A stretch of 20,564 nucleotides of DNA from DASXRU01 sp039933315 (GTDB taxonomy: Bacteria > Acidobacteriota > Blastocatellia > Pyrinomonadales > Pyrinomonadaceae). The stretch spans positions 1 to 20,564 of the forward strand of contig JBDTOI010000069.1 of the NCBI GenBank assembly GCA_039933315.1. Direction: 5' to 3'. The position numbers and the translations under genes were made by a program. Of the stretch, positions 6,967 through 15,069 are shown in pieces. A model generated the notes under the pieces. That model saw nothing but the letters and a program-made list of their open reading frames with translations. It had not been told where the DNA came from and did not search any database. Every line of letters begins with the position of its first letter. Within the stretch, counting starts at the first letter, position 1.

Positions 6967-8649
6967 ATGCCAGGAGCCCGCCGCAAGATGTTCGTTGTCC
7001 TAGTCGCCCTCTGCTTGAACAGCGGTCAATTAACAACCCTTGTCAGCGGGCAACGCAGCGCCGTCGATACATACGCCATTACAAACGCTCGCATCGTTCC
7101 CGTGTCAGGTCCGGTAATTGAGCGGGGAACGGTGGTAGTCCGCAATGGCTTGATTGCCGGTGTGGGGGCCCAGGTCAGCGCGCCCGCGGATGCGCGTGTG
7201 ATCGATGGCACGGGATTGACGATTTATCCCGGCTTGATCGATGCGAATACCAGTCTTGGCATTCCGGAAGCTTCGCCGGCGCCGTCCCCGGCGGGAGGAG
7301 CTGGCGGCGGCGGTTTCGCGCTGGCCCAACGTCAGCCAGGTTCATCAGCGAGCGCGCCCAACTCAACTCAGCCGCCCGGATTGCAACCTGAGATCATGGC
7401 GGAAGACATGATTAAGCCGGGCGGCGCCGACATTGAATTGGCGCGCAATTCGGGAATCTCTACGGCACTGTCGGCGCCGCAATCAGGAATCTGGATCGGG
7501 CAATCGGCTTTGATTAACCTGGCAGGGGACACGCCGCAACAAATGATTGTGCGTTCTCCGGTGGCCATGCACATGGGGTTCACGCCGTTGCGCGGCAGTG
7601 GTTATCCCAATTCACTGATGGGCGTCTTTGCCTCGCTGCGGCAGATGATGCTTGATGCCGATCGCTATCGTAACGCGCAGCAGATTTACGAGCGGGCGCC
7701 GCGGGCCATTCGCCGTCCTGAGCTTGATAGATCGCTCGCGGCCCTTGTTCCGGTGTTGGAAAGAAAGATGCCGGTGGTCATGTATGCCAATACCGAGCGC
7801 GAGATCGAGCGTGCTCTGGATCTGGCAAAGGAATTCAATCTGCGCGCCATTATCGCCGGCGGAAGCGAGGCGGGAAGGTTGACTGGCCGTCTGGTTGAGC
7901 AAGATGTTCCGGTTTTACTTTCCCTGAATTTTCCCCGGCGCACCACGGCGGCGGTTCCGGAAGCGGACCCCGAGCCTCTGCGTTTGTTGCGAGCGCGTGT
8001 AGAAGCTCAAAACACGGCTGCCAAACTCGCTGCTGCAAGGGTTCGCTTCGCTTTTCAATCAGGCTCCATGGCTAACATCACTGACTTTCTGGCAAATGCT
8101 GCTAAAGCGGTTGATAACGGTTTGGCGCGGGACGAGGCGTTGCGCGCGTTGACCATCAATCCGGCGGAAATTTTTGGGGTGTCCGATAGGCTGGGATCAA
8201 TCGAGGTTGGCAAGATCGCAAATCTGACGGTGACCCGGGGCGATATCTTTGCTCGCAGTAGTCGCATCACGCACGTGTTTATTGACGGCCGGCCGGTTGA
8301 CCTGAAGCCCGCGGCGACCACACCGCAGGGCCGGGCTGGCGCGGCGGGGACCTGGAGCCTGAAGGTCAACCTGGGTCAGGGGGAACAGGACATTACGCTC
8401 ACGCTACAGCAGGAAGGCGAACAGGTGCGCGGATCAATGCGGGGGGCCCTGGGTGGCGGGGACATCTCAAATGCCTCCACCACGCCGGCAGGAGAAATTC
8501 GTTTCACTGTTTCCCTCAACACTGAGGGCCAGACCAGGGAAGCGACGTTTGCCGGAACGATCTCGGGCAATGAAATGAAAGGCACGGTGGAGATTGTGGG
8601 CCGTGCGCCCGGATCGTTTACCGGGACACGAGCGGGGCCTGGGTCATAA
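6967..8649 (+). CDS. Exported amidohydrolase-like pseudoenzyme with C-terminal beta-rich domain
   Basis: The 560-aa protein has an N-terminal export signal (about residues 1-28). The HutI/imidazolonepropionase-like amidohydrolase composite domain begins at YAITNARIVPVSG and closes with LTINPAEIFGVSDRLGSIEV, then GKIANLTVTRGDIF. All the usual metal ligands are missing. The HxH after PGLID is N94-T95-S96, the VHAH strand reads VVMYANTE (270-277), the next histidine position reads AGGSEA, and the catalytic aspartate position reads QSGS (364-367). Residues about 460-560 form a separate Gly/Thr-rich domain (GTWSLKVNLGQGEQDITLTL through GSFTGTR) typical of beta-barrel add-ons. A Gly/Ala/Pro-rich insert (102-138) follows the lost metal site. 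The start is uncertain: ATG 6967 has no clear ribosome site, while ATG 6988 has AGGAG 11 nt upstream but would drop the basic n-region. It is probably a binding or scaffold partner of the next enzyme rather than a catalyst. Confidence 0.85.
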   Translation: MPGARRKMFVVLVALCLNSGQLTTLVSGQRSAVDTYAITNARIVPVSGPVIERGTVVVRNGLIAGVGAQVSAPADARVIDGTGLTIYPGLIDANTSLGIPEASPAPSPAGGAGGGGFALAQRQPGSSASAPNSTQPPGLQPEIMAEDMIKPGGADIELARNSGISTALSAPQSGIWIGQSALINLAGDTPQQMIVRSPVAMHMGFTPLRGSGYPNSLMGVFASLRQMMLDADRYRNAQQIYERAPRAIRRPELDRSLAALVPVLERKMPVVMYANTEREIERALDLAKEFNLRAIIAGGSEAGRLTGRLVEQDVPVLLSLNFPRRTTAAVPEADPEPLRLLRARVEAQNTAAKLAAARVRFAFQSGSMANITDFLANAAKAVDNGLARDEALRALTINPAEIFGVSDRLGSIEVGKIANLTVTRGDIFARSSRITHVFIDGRPVDLKPAATTPQGRAGAAGTWSLKVNLGQGEQDITLTLQQEGEQVRGSMRGALGGGDISNASTTPAGEIRFTVSLNTEGQTREATFAGTISGNEMKGTVEIVGRAPGSFTGTRAGPGS

Positions 8650-8709
8650 ATGGGGTCGTCGAAGGCAGAGGGAAGAACGGACTTGAGGACATTTTGGTCA
8701 ACATACGGT

Positions 8710-8869
8710 TGCGGCTTTGCCGCCGCACAGCGCGGTAAGGCTCCGCCTTACCGCTGAGACTGAAGAACAATCGGAGGCTCCGCCCCCTATTTGAGGCGGA
8801 GCTCAAAAGAAGTGAGGGAAGCGCGCGGAAAGGCAGAGCCTTTCCGCCCTGTGCGGCGGCGAAGCCGCA
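8710..8869. repeat. Nested inverted-repeat element (REP/MITE-like) inside the amidohydrolase run
   Basis: The arms at 8710-8754 and 8825-8869 are 45 bp each and match at 40 of 45 positions when one is reversed. Each arm also folds on itself: GCGGTAAGGC pairs with GCCTTACCGC in the left arm and GGCGGAAAGGC-like sequence does the same in the right. A third hairpin (GCTCCGCC 8777-8784 with GGCGGAGC 8795-8802) lies in the middle. The element takes up most of the 260-bp gap between the first and second amidohydrolase genes. No transposase gene is present, so it would be non-autonomous. Confidence 0.85.
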
Positions 8870-8909
8870 GTGATTTACTTGAAAGGTCGGTTTAAGCCAC
8901 GGAGTCCAT

Positions 8910-10331
8910 ATGAAACGATCACTTGCTCGTATCCTCGCAACCGCTTTGTTAAGTGCTTTACTCAGCCAGCCGGCACTGGCGCAGCAAACGCAGTCGCCGC
9001 CGCAATCCACTGACACCTTGATTCGCAACGCGACGATCCTGACCATCACGCACGGGACCTTGCAGAACACTGACCTGCTGATCAGCAAGGGAAAGATCGC
9101 CGCCATTGGCAAGAACCTTAAGGCTCCTGATGCCCGTGTGATTGACGCTGCCGGCAGGTACGTCATGCCCGGCATAATCGATTGCCATTCCCACTCAATG
9201 CTCGACGCTATCAACGAACTTACGCTGGCCGTTACCTCCATGGTCCGCACTGGTGACGTGCTTAATACCACCGGTGCGGAACTCTACCGCGAACTGGCCG
9301 GGGGGACGACCACCCTAAATCTGCTGCACGGTTCGGGAAATCCAATTGGTGGCTTGAACACAGTCGTCAAGATCAAGCCCGGCCGGCCACTGAGCGAATT
9401 CCTCTTTCCTGGCGCAACTCCGGGCATCAAGTTCGCCCTCGGCGAAAATCCCAAGCGTTCAAACAGCCAGGTAACTCCCGGGACGCCGCGTCGCTATCCG
9501 GCAACACGGATGGGAGTTGAAGAGGTTATCCGGGACGCATTCACCCGGGCGCGCGACTACCAGAGAGGGTGGGCCGAATACCGGGCCAGCGCCGACCAGA
9601 AAGGAAAAATCCCGCCGCGGCGCGATCTCCAACTGGAGCCGCTGGTTGAAGTACTCGAGGGCAAGCGCTTTGTGCATGCGCACTGCTATCGCTCAGACGA
9701 GATTGTCATGCTGATCAATATCGCTAACGAGTTCGGTTTCAAGATAAAAACGTTTCAGCACGCGCTCGAGGGCTACAAGGTTGCCAAAGAAATTGCCCAG
9801 CATGGCGCGGGAGCATCGGTTTTCGCAGACTTCTGGGGTTATAAGATTGAGGCGTACGACGCCATTCCCCACAATGCCGCGATCCTGACGCGCGCGGGCG
9901 TTGTAGTCTCCATGAATTCTGATTCGGACGAGCGTGCGCGCCGTCTTAATATCGAAGCAGCAAAGGCGATACGTTATGGCGATCTAACTGAGGAAGAGGC
10001 TTTGAAACTGATCACCATCAATCCGGCGTTGCAACTGGGCATACAGAGCCGGGTGGGGTCGATCGAAGTGGGCAAAGACGCCGATCTGGCAATCTGGACC
10101 GGCCATCCGTTGAGTGTCTATTCGCGCGTGGACACAACTTTTGTTGACGGGGTCATTTTCTTTGACCGTCAGCAGGATCAGGCTCGCCGCGCGGAGCTGC
10201 AGAAGGAGCGCGCGCAACTGGAGCAGGCGGAACCTAATCGGCCCGGCACCGGCGGCAGATCGCCGCAAACGCCGCGGCGCCGTCCGTCCACTAACGACGA
10301 TGATGATCAATGGGAGGGGAACCAGCCATGA
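8910..10331 (+). CDS. Exported metal-dependent amidohydrolase (HutI/imidazolonepropionase-like)
   Basis: The 473-aa protein starts 5 nt after GGAG and has a classical signal peptide cleaved after PALA (24/25), so it acts in the periplasm. It keeps the full metal site of the family: H93 and H95 in MPGIIDCHSHS, H256 and H258 in RFVHAHCY, H284 in FQHALEGYK, and D338 in MNSDSDE. K174 in GIKFALGENPK may be a further active-site lysine. The C-terminal beta strands (SRVGSIEVGKDADLAIWTGH) are typical. After residue 420 there is a charged, low-complexity tail (QARRAELQKERAQLEQAEPN onward, with DDDD). Its stop codon overlaps the start of the next gene (ATGA, 10328-10331), which couples the two. The substrate cannot be read from the sequence; members of this group hydrolyse cyclic amides or N-acyl and peptide bonds. 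Confidence 0.92.
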   Translation: MKRSLARILATALLSALLSQPALAQQTQSPPQSTDTLIRNATILTITHGTLQNTDLLISKGKIAAIGKNLKAPDARVIDAAGRYVMPGIIDCHSHSMLDAINELTLAVTSMVRTGDVLNTTGAELYRELAGGTTTLNLLHGSGNPIGGLNTVVKIKPGRPLSEFLFPGATPGIKFALGENPKRSNSQVTPGTPRRYPATRMGVEEVIRDAFTRARDYQRGWAEYRASADQKGKIPPRRDLQLEPLVEVLEGKRFVHAHCYRSDEIVMLINIANEFGFKIKTFQHALEGYKVAKEIAQHGAGASVFADFWGYKIEAYDAIPHNAAILTRAGVVVSMNSDSDERARRLNIEAAKAIRYGDLTEEEALKLITINPALQLGIQSRVGSIEVGKDADLAIWTGHPLSVYSRVDTTFVDGVIFFDRQQDQARRAELQKERAQLEQAEPNRPGTGGRSPQTPRRRPSTNDDDDQWEGNQP

Positions 10332-11686
10332 ACCAGGAAAAACGGACCACAATGACGCTGCTCATCACGCTAGTAATTTTGCTCCTCTCCGTTTCTGCCC
10401 TCGGTCAGCAGATCGGCAACCCGGCAACCCAGCAAGGCGGCACTCCGCCACGTGGGACCTATGCCATCCGCAACGCGCGTATCTTCCCGGTCAGCGGACC
10501 GCCAATCGAAAACGGCACGGTTGTAATTCGTGATGGCAAGATTGAAGCGGTTGGCGCCGGCGTGACGATTCCCAGCGGGGCACAGCAGATCGATGCCCGC
10601 GGTTTGAGCGTCTATCCGGGAATGATCGATGCGGGAACTTCGATGGGCCTGGTAGAGGTAGGTCAGGGTGCTCCCGGCACTGTCGACACCACGGAAGTGG
10701 GAGAGATGAATCCCAACGCCAAGGCCATTATCGCCATCCATCCACACAGCGCGCACATCGCGGTCACACGAGTTGACGGCGTCACCAGTGCGCTCAGCTC
10801 GCCGACCGGAGGTTTGATCGCAGGCCAGGCCGCCTTGATAAATTTGTTGGGCACTACACCACAGGAAATGGCCTTGATACCGCAGGCCGCTTTGGTGATG
10901 AACTTTCCCCGCACCAGCCGGCGCGGCGGCGACTTTGGCTCAGAGCAACAGCCCGATGCAAACCTGAGCGAAACTTTGACCGCCAACGAGCGGCAGGTCG
11001 AGCAGATTCGCAAGCTGTTGCGCGATGCCGAAGCCTACGGGCGAGCCCAGGATGCCTACGCGAAGGATAAGTCGTTACCGCGAATGAACCTGGACATTGT
11101 GCTGGAATCGCTGGTGCCCTATGTCCGCGGCGAGCGCCCGGTTATCTTGCGAGCGGATCGCGAAGCTGAAATTCGCGGCGCCGTCAGGTTCGCGGAAGAG
11201 ATGAAGCTAAAACCGATAATTCTGGGTGGGGACGACGCGTGGAAAGTGGTTAACCTGCTGAAAGAGAAAAACGTTCCGGTGATCTTAACCGGCATTCTCA
11301 ATCTGCCCATGCGGGAAGATGATGCCTACGACACGCTTTATGAGAATGCTTCAAAGTTGCAGCAGGCAGGTGTGCGGTTCTGTATTTCCAGCGGTAACAG
11401 TGGCGCCGCCGTGCGCAACCTGCCGCTCTATGCCGGAATGGCGGCCGCGTTTGGTTTAGCGAAAGAGGAGGCCCTGAAAGCTGTCACGCTTTATCCCGCT
11501 CAAATCATGAACGTAGCGGATAGGATGGGATCGCTTGAGCCCGGCAAGATAGCCAACATCGTCGTCACGGATGGCGATCTGCTGGAAGCGCGGACTCACG
11601 TGCGCTACTTGTTTATTGATGGGCGCGCAGTTCCTCTGTCCAGCCGGCACACAGAACTGAACGACGCCTTCAAAGGTCGGAAATGA
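10328..11686 (+). CDS. Exported amidohydrolase-like pseudoenzyme, translationally coupled
   Basis: ATG 10328 is chosen because it overlaps the upstream stop codon (ATGA) and has GGGAGGGG 8 nt before it. The 452-aa protein carries an N-terminal hydrophobic signal (TLLITLVILLLSVSALGQ). It is clearly homologous to the two preceding proteins: YAIRNARIFPVSGPPIENGT at the start and GSLEPGKIANIVVTDGD near the end. As in the first gene, the catalytic residues are gone. Aligned with the middle protein, H93 and H95 become G103 and S105, H256 and H258 become I273 and R275, H284 becomes G300, and D338 becomes G356. The otherwise intact frame and conserved fold elements argue against recent decay. It lacks the extra C-terminal domain of the first gene. 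I infer a structural or substrate-binding partner of the active amidohydrolase. Confidence 0.88.
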   Translation: MNQEKRTTMTLLITLVILLLSVSALGQQIGNPATQQGGTPPRGTYAIRNARIFPVSGPPIENGTVVIRDGKIEAVGAGVTIPSGAQQIDARGLSVYPGMIDAGTSMGLVEVGQGAPGTVDTTEVGEMNPNAKAIIAIHPHSAHIAVTRVDGVTSALSSPTGGLIAGQAALINLLGTTPQEMALIPQAALVMNFPRTSRRGGDFGSEQQPDANLSETLTANERQVEQIRKLLRDAEAYGRAQDAYAKDKSLPRMNLDIVLESLVPYVRGERPVILRADREAEIRGAVRFAEEMKLKPIILGGDDAWKVVNLLKEKNVPVILTGILNLPMREDDAYDTLYENASKLQQAGVRFCISSGNSGAAVRNLPLYAGMAAAFGLAKEEALKAVTLYPAQIMNVADRMGSLEPGKIANIVVTDGDLLEARTHVRYLFIDGRAVPLSSRHTELNDAFKGRK

Positions 11687-11702
11687 GTTCCTTAGCCCGA
11701 CT

Positions 11703-13664
11703 CTATTCGGGGCTGCGAACCATCGGAAAACTCTGACCGAAGTTACGCATGCCAAAAATGCTGTCAGGGGCCTGGGGCGCCTGTGGGCGCAGAAGTCCTT
11801 GCACGATTGCGAGCCGCGCCTGGATTCTTGGTTCCGATAGCGCAAACCTGTTAACCAGGGTCTGGGCTCGATCGAAATCGCTCCTGGCCAGCATCGCCAG
11901 CTCTTGCGCATATCGATTTATCATGCTGCCCAGGCCGCTTCCGCCTTGCAGCGGCAGCTCGCCTTCCCGGAAAACATTAACTTCAAATCCATTCAACACG
12001 GCCGCGGCCGAAAGCAAGTCATTTAGCTGCAAGATGCCGGGCTCGAGGACCTGGAAACTACGACCTGGATCCAATCCGGCAAACGCATGGGCCACCCTGA
12101 TCTGCGCATCAAGCTGCTGGTAGTTGACCGCTGGCCGGCTGACTAGTCTCTGCGCTTCATCCAGAAGTTGTCCCGTCATCTTCGGGTTTTTCTTCTGCGC
12201 CGCCTCCGCGAGTTGCAGCAGCAGATCGATCTTCTGACTATCGGACGTCAGCCCCGCCAGTGTTTGCCTGACTTCTTCGATCCGGCTGGTCTCGACCTTG
12301 TCAGCCATCTGCCGGAAATCGATCGATTGGAGCACTGCGGTGCGCGTCCTCGAATCCAGATGATCGGTGGCGATCTCTCTGGCCCGATCCACGTTGCCTT
12401 CCTCGAGCGCCTTCATGGCGGCTGCCTGATAAACTCGCGGCTGCAACTGCGCCGGGACCGAAGGCGCCGCGGCCATCAGGCTGTCAGCGTTACCCTGCTG
12501 CATCGAGCTCATGATTTGGCCCATGCCCCCGCCGCGCTGATTGTTGCCCAGACCCAACTCGGTCATTTTCTGCCGCACGGACTGGGCCCGTTCAGGCAGG
12601 TACTGATCGATTTTAGGCAGCAGAGACTGTACTCCGCTCAACAGACGGCGGGCGTTGTCCTGTTCATTCTCTGCATCCGTACGCACCTGCACATTGTTCT
12701 GACGCCCGGCGTTCTGTCCGCCGGCGTTCGGACCTCTTTGACGCCCCTGGTTTCCTCCACGCTGACCTCCGGCCGGGGCGGGAGTGGCTTTGAGGGCGGC
12801 CTCGATCACAGTTCTCATAAGGTCCTGATAAGACGATTCGCTCAGGACTTGTCCGGTATTCTTTGGCGCAGGCGCGGCCGCATCAGTGGACGTGCTGACA
12901 ACCCTTGGTCCAGGAGCCAGCATGCTGATTGCTAAATTTCCGGCATCGATCTTGGCCAGCATGTTCTCTGATTGCAGACGCTGAACCAGTTTACTTTCCA
13001 GTTTGGCGGCCGCTTCCTTATCCTTCCGCTGCAGTTGCGACAACACACTCGTAAGCGTGCGCGGGTACTGTCCCTTTTCCAGAAGTAGCTCGGCGTTTTG
13101 CAGGGCCAGTTTCGGATCAATGGCGGCGACCCGGGCGAGCAATAGCTGCTCGAGGTTTTCCTCGGGACTAATTTGCGGGCCCATACCAGTGTCGATGGGC
13201 GGCGGGGTCAGCGAGCGAGTCGACGCCAGCACTTGATAAGCCATCGGTGCATCGTGCCGCGCAACGCTTAGCACCAGTTCCTGGCGCAACTGAGAGGGGT
13301 TGCGGCCCTGATCAGGACGTGGGCGCTGGTTCGGCTCTCGAGTGTCCGTGGTGCGGATCAATTCCGCCACACCATCGGCCGCCTGGGAATACAACGCGCG
13401 CGCGCGCGCTTCCTGACGATCCCAGAGCAAGTCTGCCGCGGAGATTTGAATCCTGATGCGGTTCTCGGCCAGCTTGAGAGATGAAGCCTCGGCGACCACC
13501 TGATCCAGTAACGTAAAGGCCTTCTTCTCCGTCGCGGCCTTCTCCTTGGCTTTTTCTTCTTCAGTGGGCTGCGCCGGAGCCTGTGTTTCCTGAGCAGCGG
13601 CAGGAGGGGCCGGCGCAAACATTATCGCCAGGCCAAATAGAACCGTAGCTATCTTCATCTTCAT
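11703..13664 (-). CDS. Secreted helical-repeat protein of unknown function
   Basis: I do not recognise the family. The ATG at 13664 is preferred over an upstream in-frame start because GAGG lies 6 nt before it and a signal peptide begins there (MKMKIATVLFGLAIMFAPAP) with cleavage after PAAA (24/25). The mature part of the 653-aa product starts with a Glu/Lys/Ala-rich segment. It continues as Leu/Ala/Arg/Gln-rich helices resembling TPR-like solenoids (EQLLLARVAAIDPKLALQNA; QAAAMKALEEGNVDRAREIA). Residues about 295-327 are a low-complexity Gly/Gln/Asn/Arg linker splitting two helical halves. Another Gly-rich stretch (NNQRGGGMGQ) lies further on. There are no cysteines in motif positions and no catalytic motif. 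It converges on the amidohydrolase run with only 16 bp between stop codons. A scaffold role in the periplasm is a guess. Confidence 0.85.
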   Translation of the reverse strand: MKMKIATVLFGLAIMFAPAPPAAAQETQAPAQPTEEEKAKEKAATEKKAFTLLDQVVAEASSLKLAENRIRIQISAADLLWDRQEARARALYSQAADGVAELIRTTDTREPNQRPRPDQGRNPSQLRQELVLSVARHDAPMAYQVLASTRSLTPPPIDTGMGPQISPEENLEQLLLARVAAIDPKLALQNAELLLEKGQYPRTLTSVLSQLQRKDKEAAAKLESKLVQRLQSENMLAKIDAGNLAISMLAPGPRVVSTSTDAAAPAPKNTGQVLSESSYQDLMRTVIEAALKATPAPAGGQRGGNQGRQRGPNAGGQNAGRQNNVQVRTDAENEQDNARRLLSGVQSLLPKIDQYLPERAQSVRQKMTELGLGNNQRGGGMGQIMSSMQQGNADSLMAAAPSVPAQLQPRVYQAAAMKALEEGNVDRAREIATDHLDSRTRTAVLQSIDFRQMADKVETSRIEEVRQTLAGLTSDSQKIDLLLQLAEAAQKKNPKMTGQLLDEAQRLVSRPAVNYQQLDAQIRVAHAFAGLDPGRSFQVLEPGILQLNDLLSAAAVLNGFEVNVFREGELPLQGGSGLGSMINRYAQELAMLARSDFDRAQTLVNRFALSEPRIQARLAIVQGLLRPQAPQAPDSIFGMRNFGQSFPMVRSPE

Positions 13665-13711
13665 TGGGAACCTCAAGCTTCTTTCGAGACGTTGCAGGTC
13701 AGTGCCGACCA

Positions 13712-13760
13712 CGGTAGTGGGTAGGAGACCCGCCGCCCACCCGCTACCGCGGGCGGTGAC
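13712..13760. repeat. Imperfect GC-rich inverted repeat
   Basis: CACGGTAGTGGGTAGG at 13712-13727 matches the reverse complement of the segment around 13738-13753 (CCCACCCGCTACCGCG) at about 13 of 16 positions. It lies upstream of the helical-repeat gene (-) in a 330-bp gap that otherwise holds only the terminator at 13901-13942. No T-tract follows. It could be a remnant of one of the hairpin repeats common in this window. Confidence 0.45.
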
Positions 13761-13900
13761 AAAGACTGAGAGCCTCTGGTGAGTCGAATCTTATCAGCCA
13801 GCCGTTGGGGCATCAATCTACCGGGGAAGAGATGTTACTGAAGTAAGATGCGCGACGGGCGGAATAAGTCTGGATTAGATCGTTTGATTTTGCTTCCGAT

Positions 13901-13942
13901 GGAGAAAAAGAAAGGCCCGCGGAGTCTTATTCCACGGACCTT
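13901..13942 (-). terminator. Rho-independent terminator of the lysyl-oxidase-like gene
   Basis: On the minus strand, AAGGTCCGTGGA (13942-13931) pairs with TCCGCGGGCCTT (13923-13912) using two U-G wobbles around a 7-nt loop, followed by TTCTTTTTC. The wobbles form only in minus-strand RNA, which fixes its direction. It lies about 50 bp after the stop codon of the gene ending at 13995. Confidence 0.85.
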
Positions 13943-13994
13943 ATCGCTTGTATGGATAACCCTCGCAGCGAAGTCCTCGCCGGGGGTGAAGAGG

Positions 13995-14846
13995 TTAATC
14001 AATCGGCTCGGCCGTGATTTGTGGTTGATTCTTGAGTGGACCCACGCCTTGCTTGCCGGGGTGGTCCGGAATGTCGATCTGAATCTCGCTGATGTTATTG
14101 CCGTAGTTCAATTCCGGCAGCTGATGGCAGAAGCCGTTCGAGTCCTTCGCCGGGCAAGGCTCACCTGCCGCCGCGGTAAACGGCGGGTTCACTGTGATGC
14201 GGATAGTGTACGTGCCTGGAGGAACTACCGCCTGGCCATCTCCGCCGTCTAGAACAAAGTACTGGCCACCGAGCTGCCAGACGTAGGTATCCGCCCAACC
14301 CACACTGATCCCCTGGTTGCCGGGAATGGCGGGGCTGGTGCCGTCCGCGGGTGCGCCGCAGGAGAGATAGTTTCGAGGATTATTATTCGGGCCCGGGTAG
14401 GGTTGATATTTCTCAATATCAATCATGCAAAAGCCACGTTTGGCGGCGCGCCATACGTTCCCATTTTGATCAAGCAATTCGTAAAGGGCGTAGTGGCGAA
14501 AGTGGAAGTGCCGATGACAGCTGGCGAATTCGTACAAGCCGTCGTTGGCCGCGAAATGTGCACTGGGATCGCCTAGATTCACGTCGGCGGTGCCGATGTT
14601 GGGGGTAGAAACGGTAAAACGTAAAAGCCTGTGCTCGCCCGGCGTTATGCCGCCCTCGATCACACTACAGAAATTTGCTGGTAGATTTTCATCACGCACG
14701 ACCCAGTTTTGCAAGAGCCGTTTTTGATCGACGATGAGATCGGGTTTTGCTTTTGAACCGGGGGACGCTTGTGCTCTATGAATAATGACGGTGATGCCGA
14801 GGCCTAAAGACAGAATTGCGACAGAGAGAGCAATCCATTTTTTCAT
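13995..14846 (-). CDS. Secreted lysyl oxidase family protein
   Basis: The 283-aa protein has an N-terminal signal (MKKWIALSVAILSLGLGITV, ending near RAQAS). The copper-binding motif SCHRHFH supplies H111, H113 and H115, equivalent to the histidines in the SCHQHYH motif of animal LOX, and is followed by HYALYELLD. The lysine that forms the lysyl-tyrosylquinone cofactor is present as K136 in AAKRGFC, four residues before the cysteine as in human LOX. The partner tyrosine is most likely Y188 in QGISVGWADTY. PPGTYTIRITVNP and ELNYGNNISEIQIDI complete the domain. Six cysteines suggest disulfides in the periplasm or outside. LOX proteins oxidise lysine or other primary amines to aldehydes with release of hydrogen peroxide; the bacterial substrate is not evident here. 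AGGAG lies 9 nt before the ATG, and a terminator follows the gene. Confidence 0.92.
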   Translation of the reverse strand: MKKWIALSVAILSLGLGITVIIHRAQASPGSKAKPDLIVDQKRLLQNWVVRDENLPANFCSVIEGGITPGEHRLLRFTVSTPNIGTADVNLGDPSAHFAANDGLYEFASCHRHFHFRHYALYELLDQNGNVWRAAKRGFCMIDIEKYQPYPGPNNNPRNYLSCGAPADGTSPAIPGNQGISVGWADTYVWQLGGQYFVLDGGDGQAVVPPGTYTIRITVNPPFTAAAGEPCPAKDSNGFCHQLPELNYGNNISEIQIDIPDHPGKQGVGPLKNQPQITAEPID

Positions 14847-15069
14847 GCAGGGGTTCTCCTTCTATTGGGTTTGTGAGTTGAAACGGCGAAAGTGAAAACG
14901 TTTTGAGGCGCACAGTAAATACCAGACTGCCAGGGAAAGTCAATTCGCAGTAGAGTTGTCAGGCCTAAGCCGCGAAGGTACTATCTGGTCAAATCAGACG
15001 AAGGGATTTCCCACCGAAGAGCGCGACCCATGGCCACTTTAGAAAGGCTATCGTAAACCACTTGACCCT

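Noticed and set aside
6967..8649. Calling the first amidohydrolase-like gene a decaying pseudogene
   Set aside because: The frame is intact over 560 codons, with signal peptide and extra domain, and the third gene shows the same loss of metal ligands, so stable pseudoenzymes are more likely.
12168..12935. 255-aa plus-strand frame
   Set aside because: Shadow of the helical-repeat gene; low-complexity Arg/Leu/His composition and no ribosome site.
14897..14906. AAAACGTTTT palindrome upstream of the lysyl-oxidase-like gene
   Set aside because: A single short palindrome, easily due to chance; no second copy or promoter nearby to support an operator.
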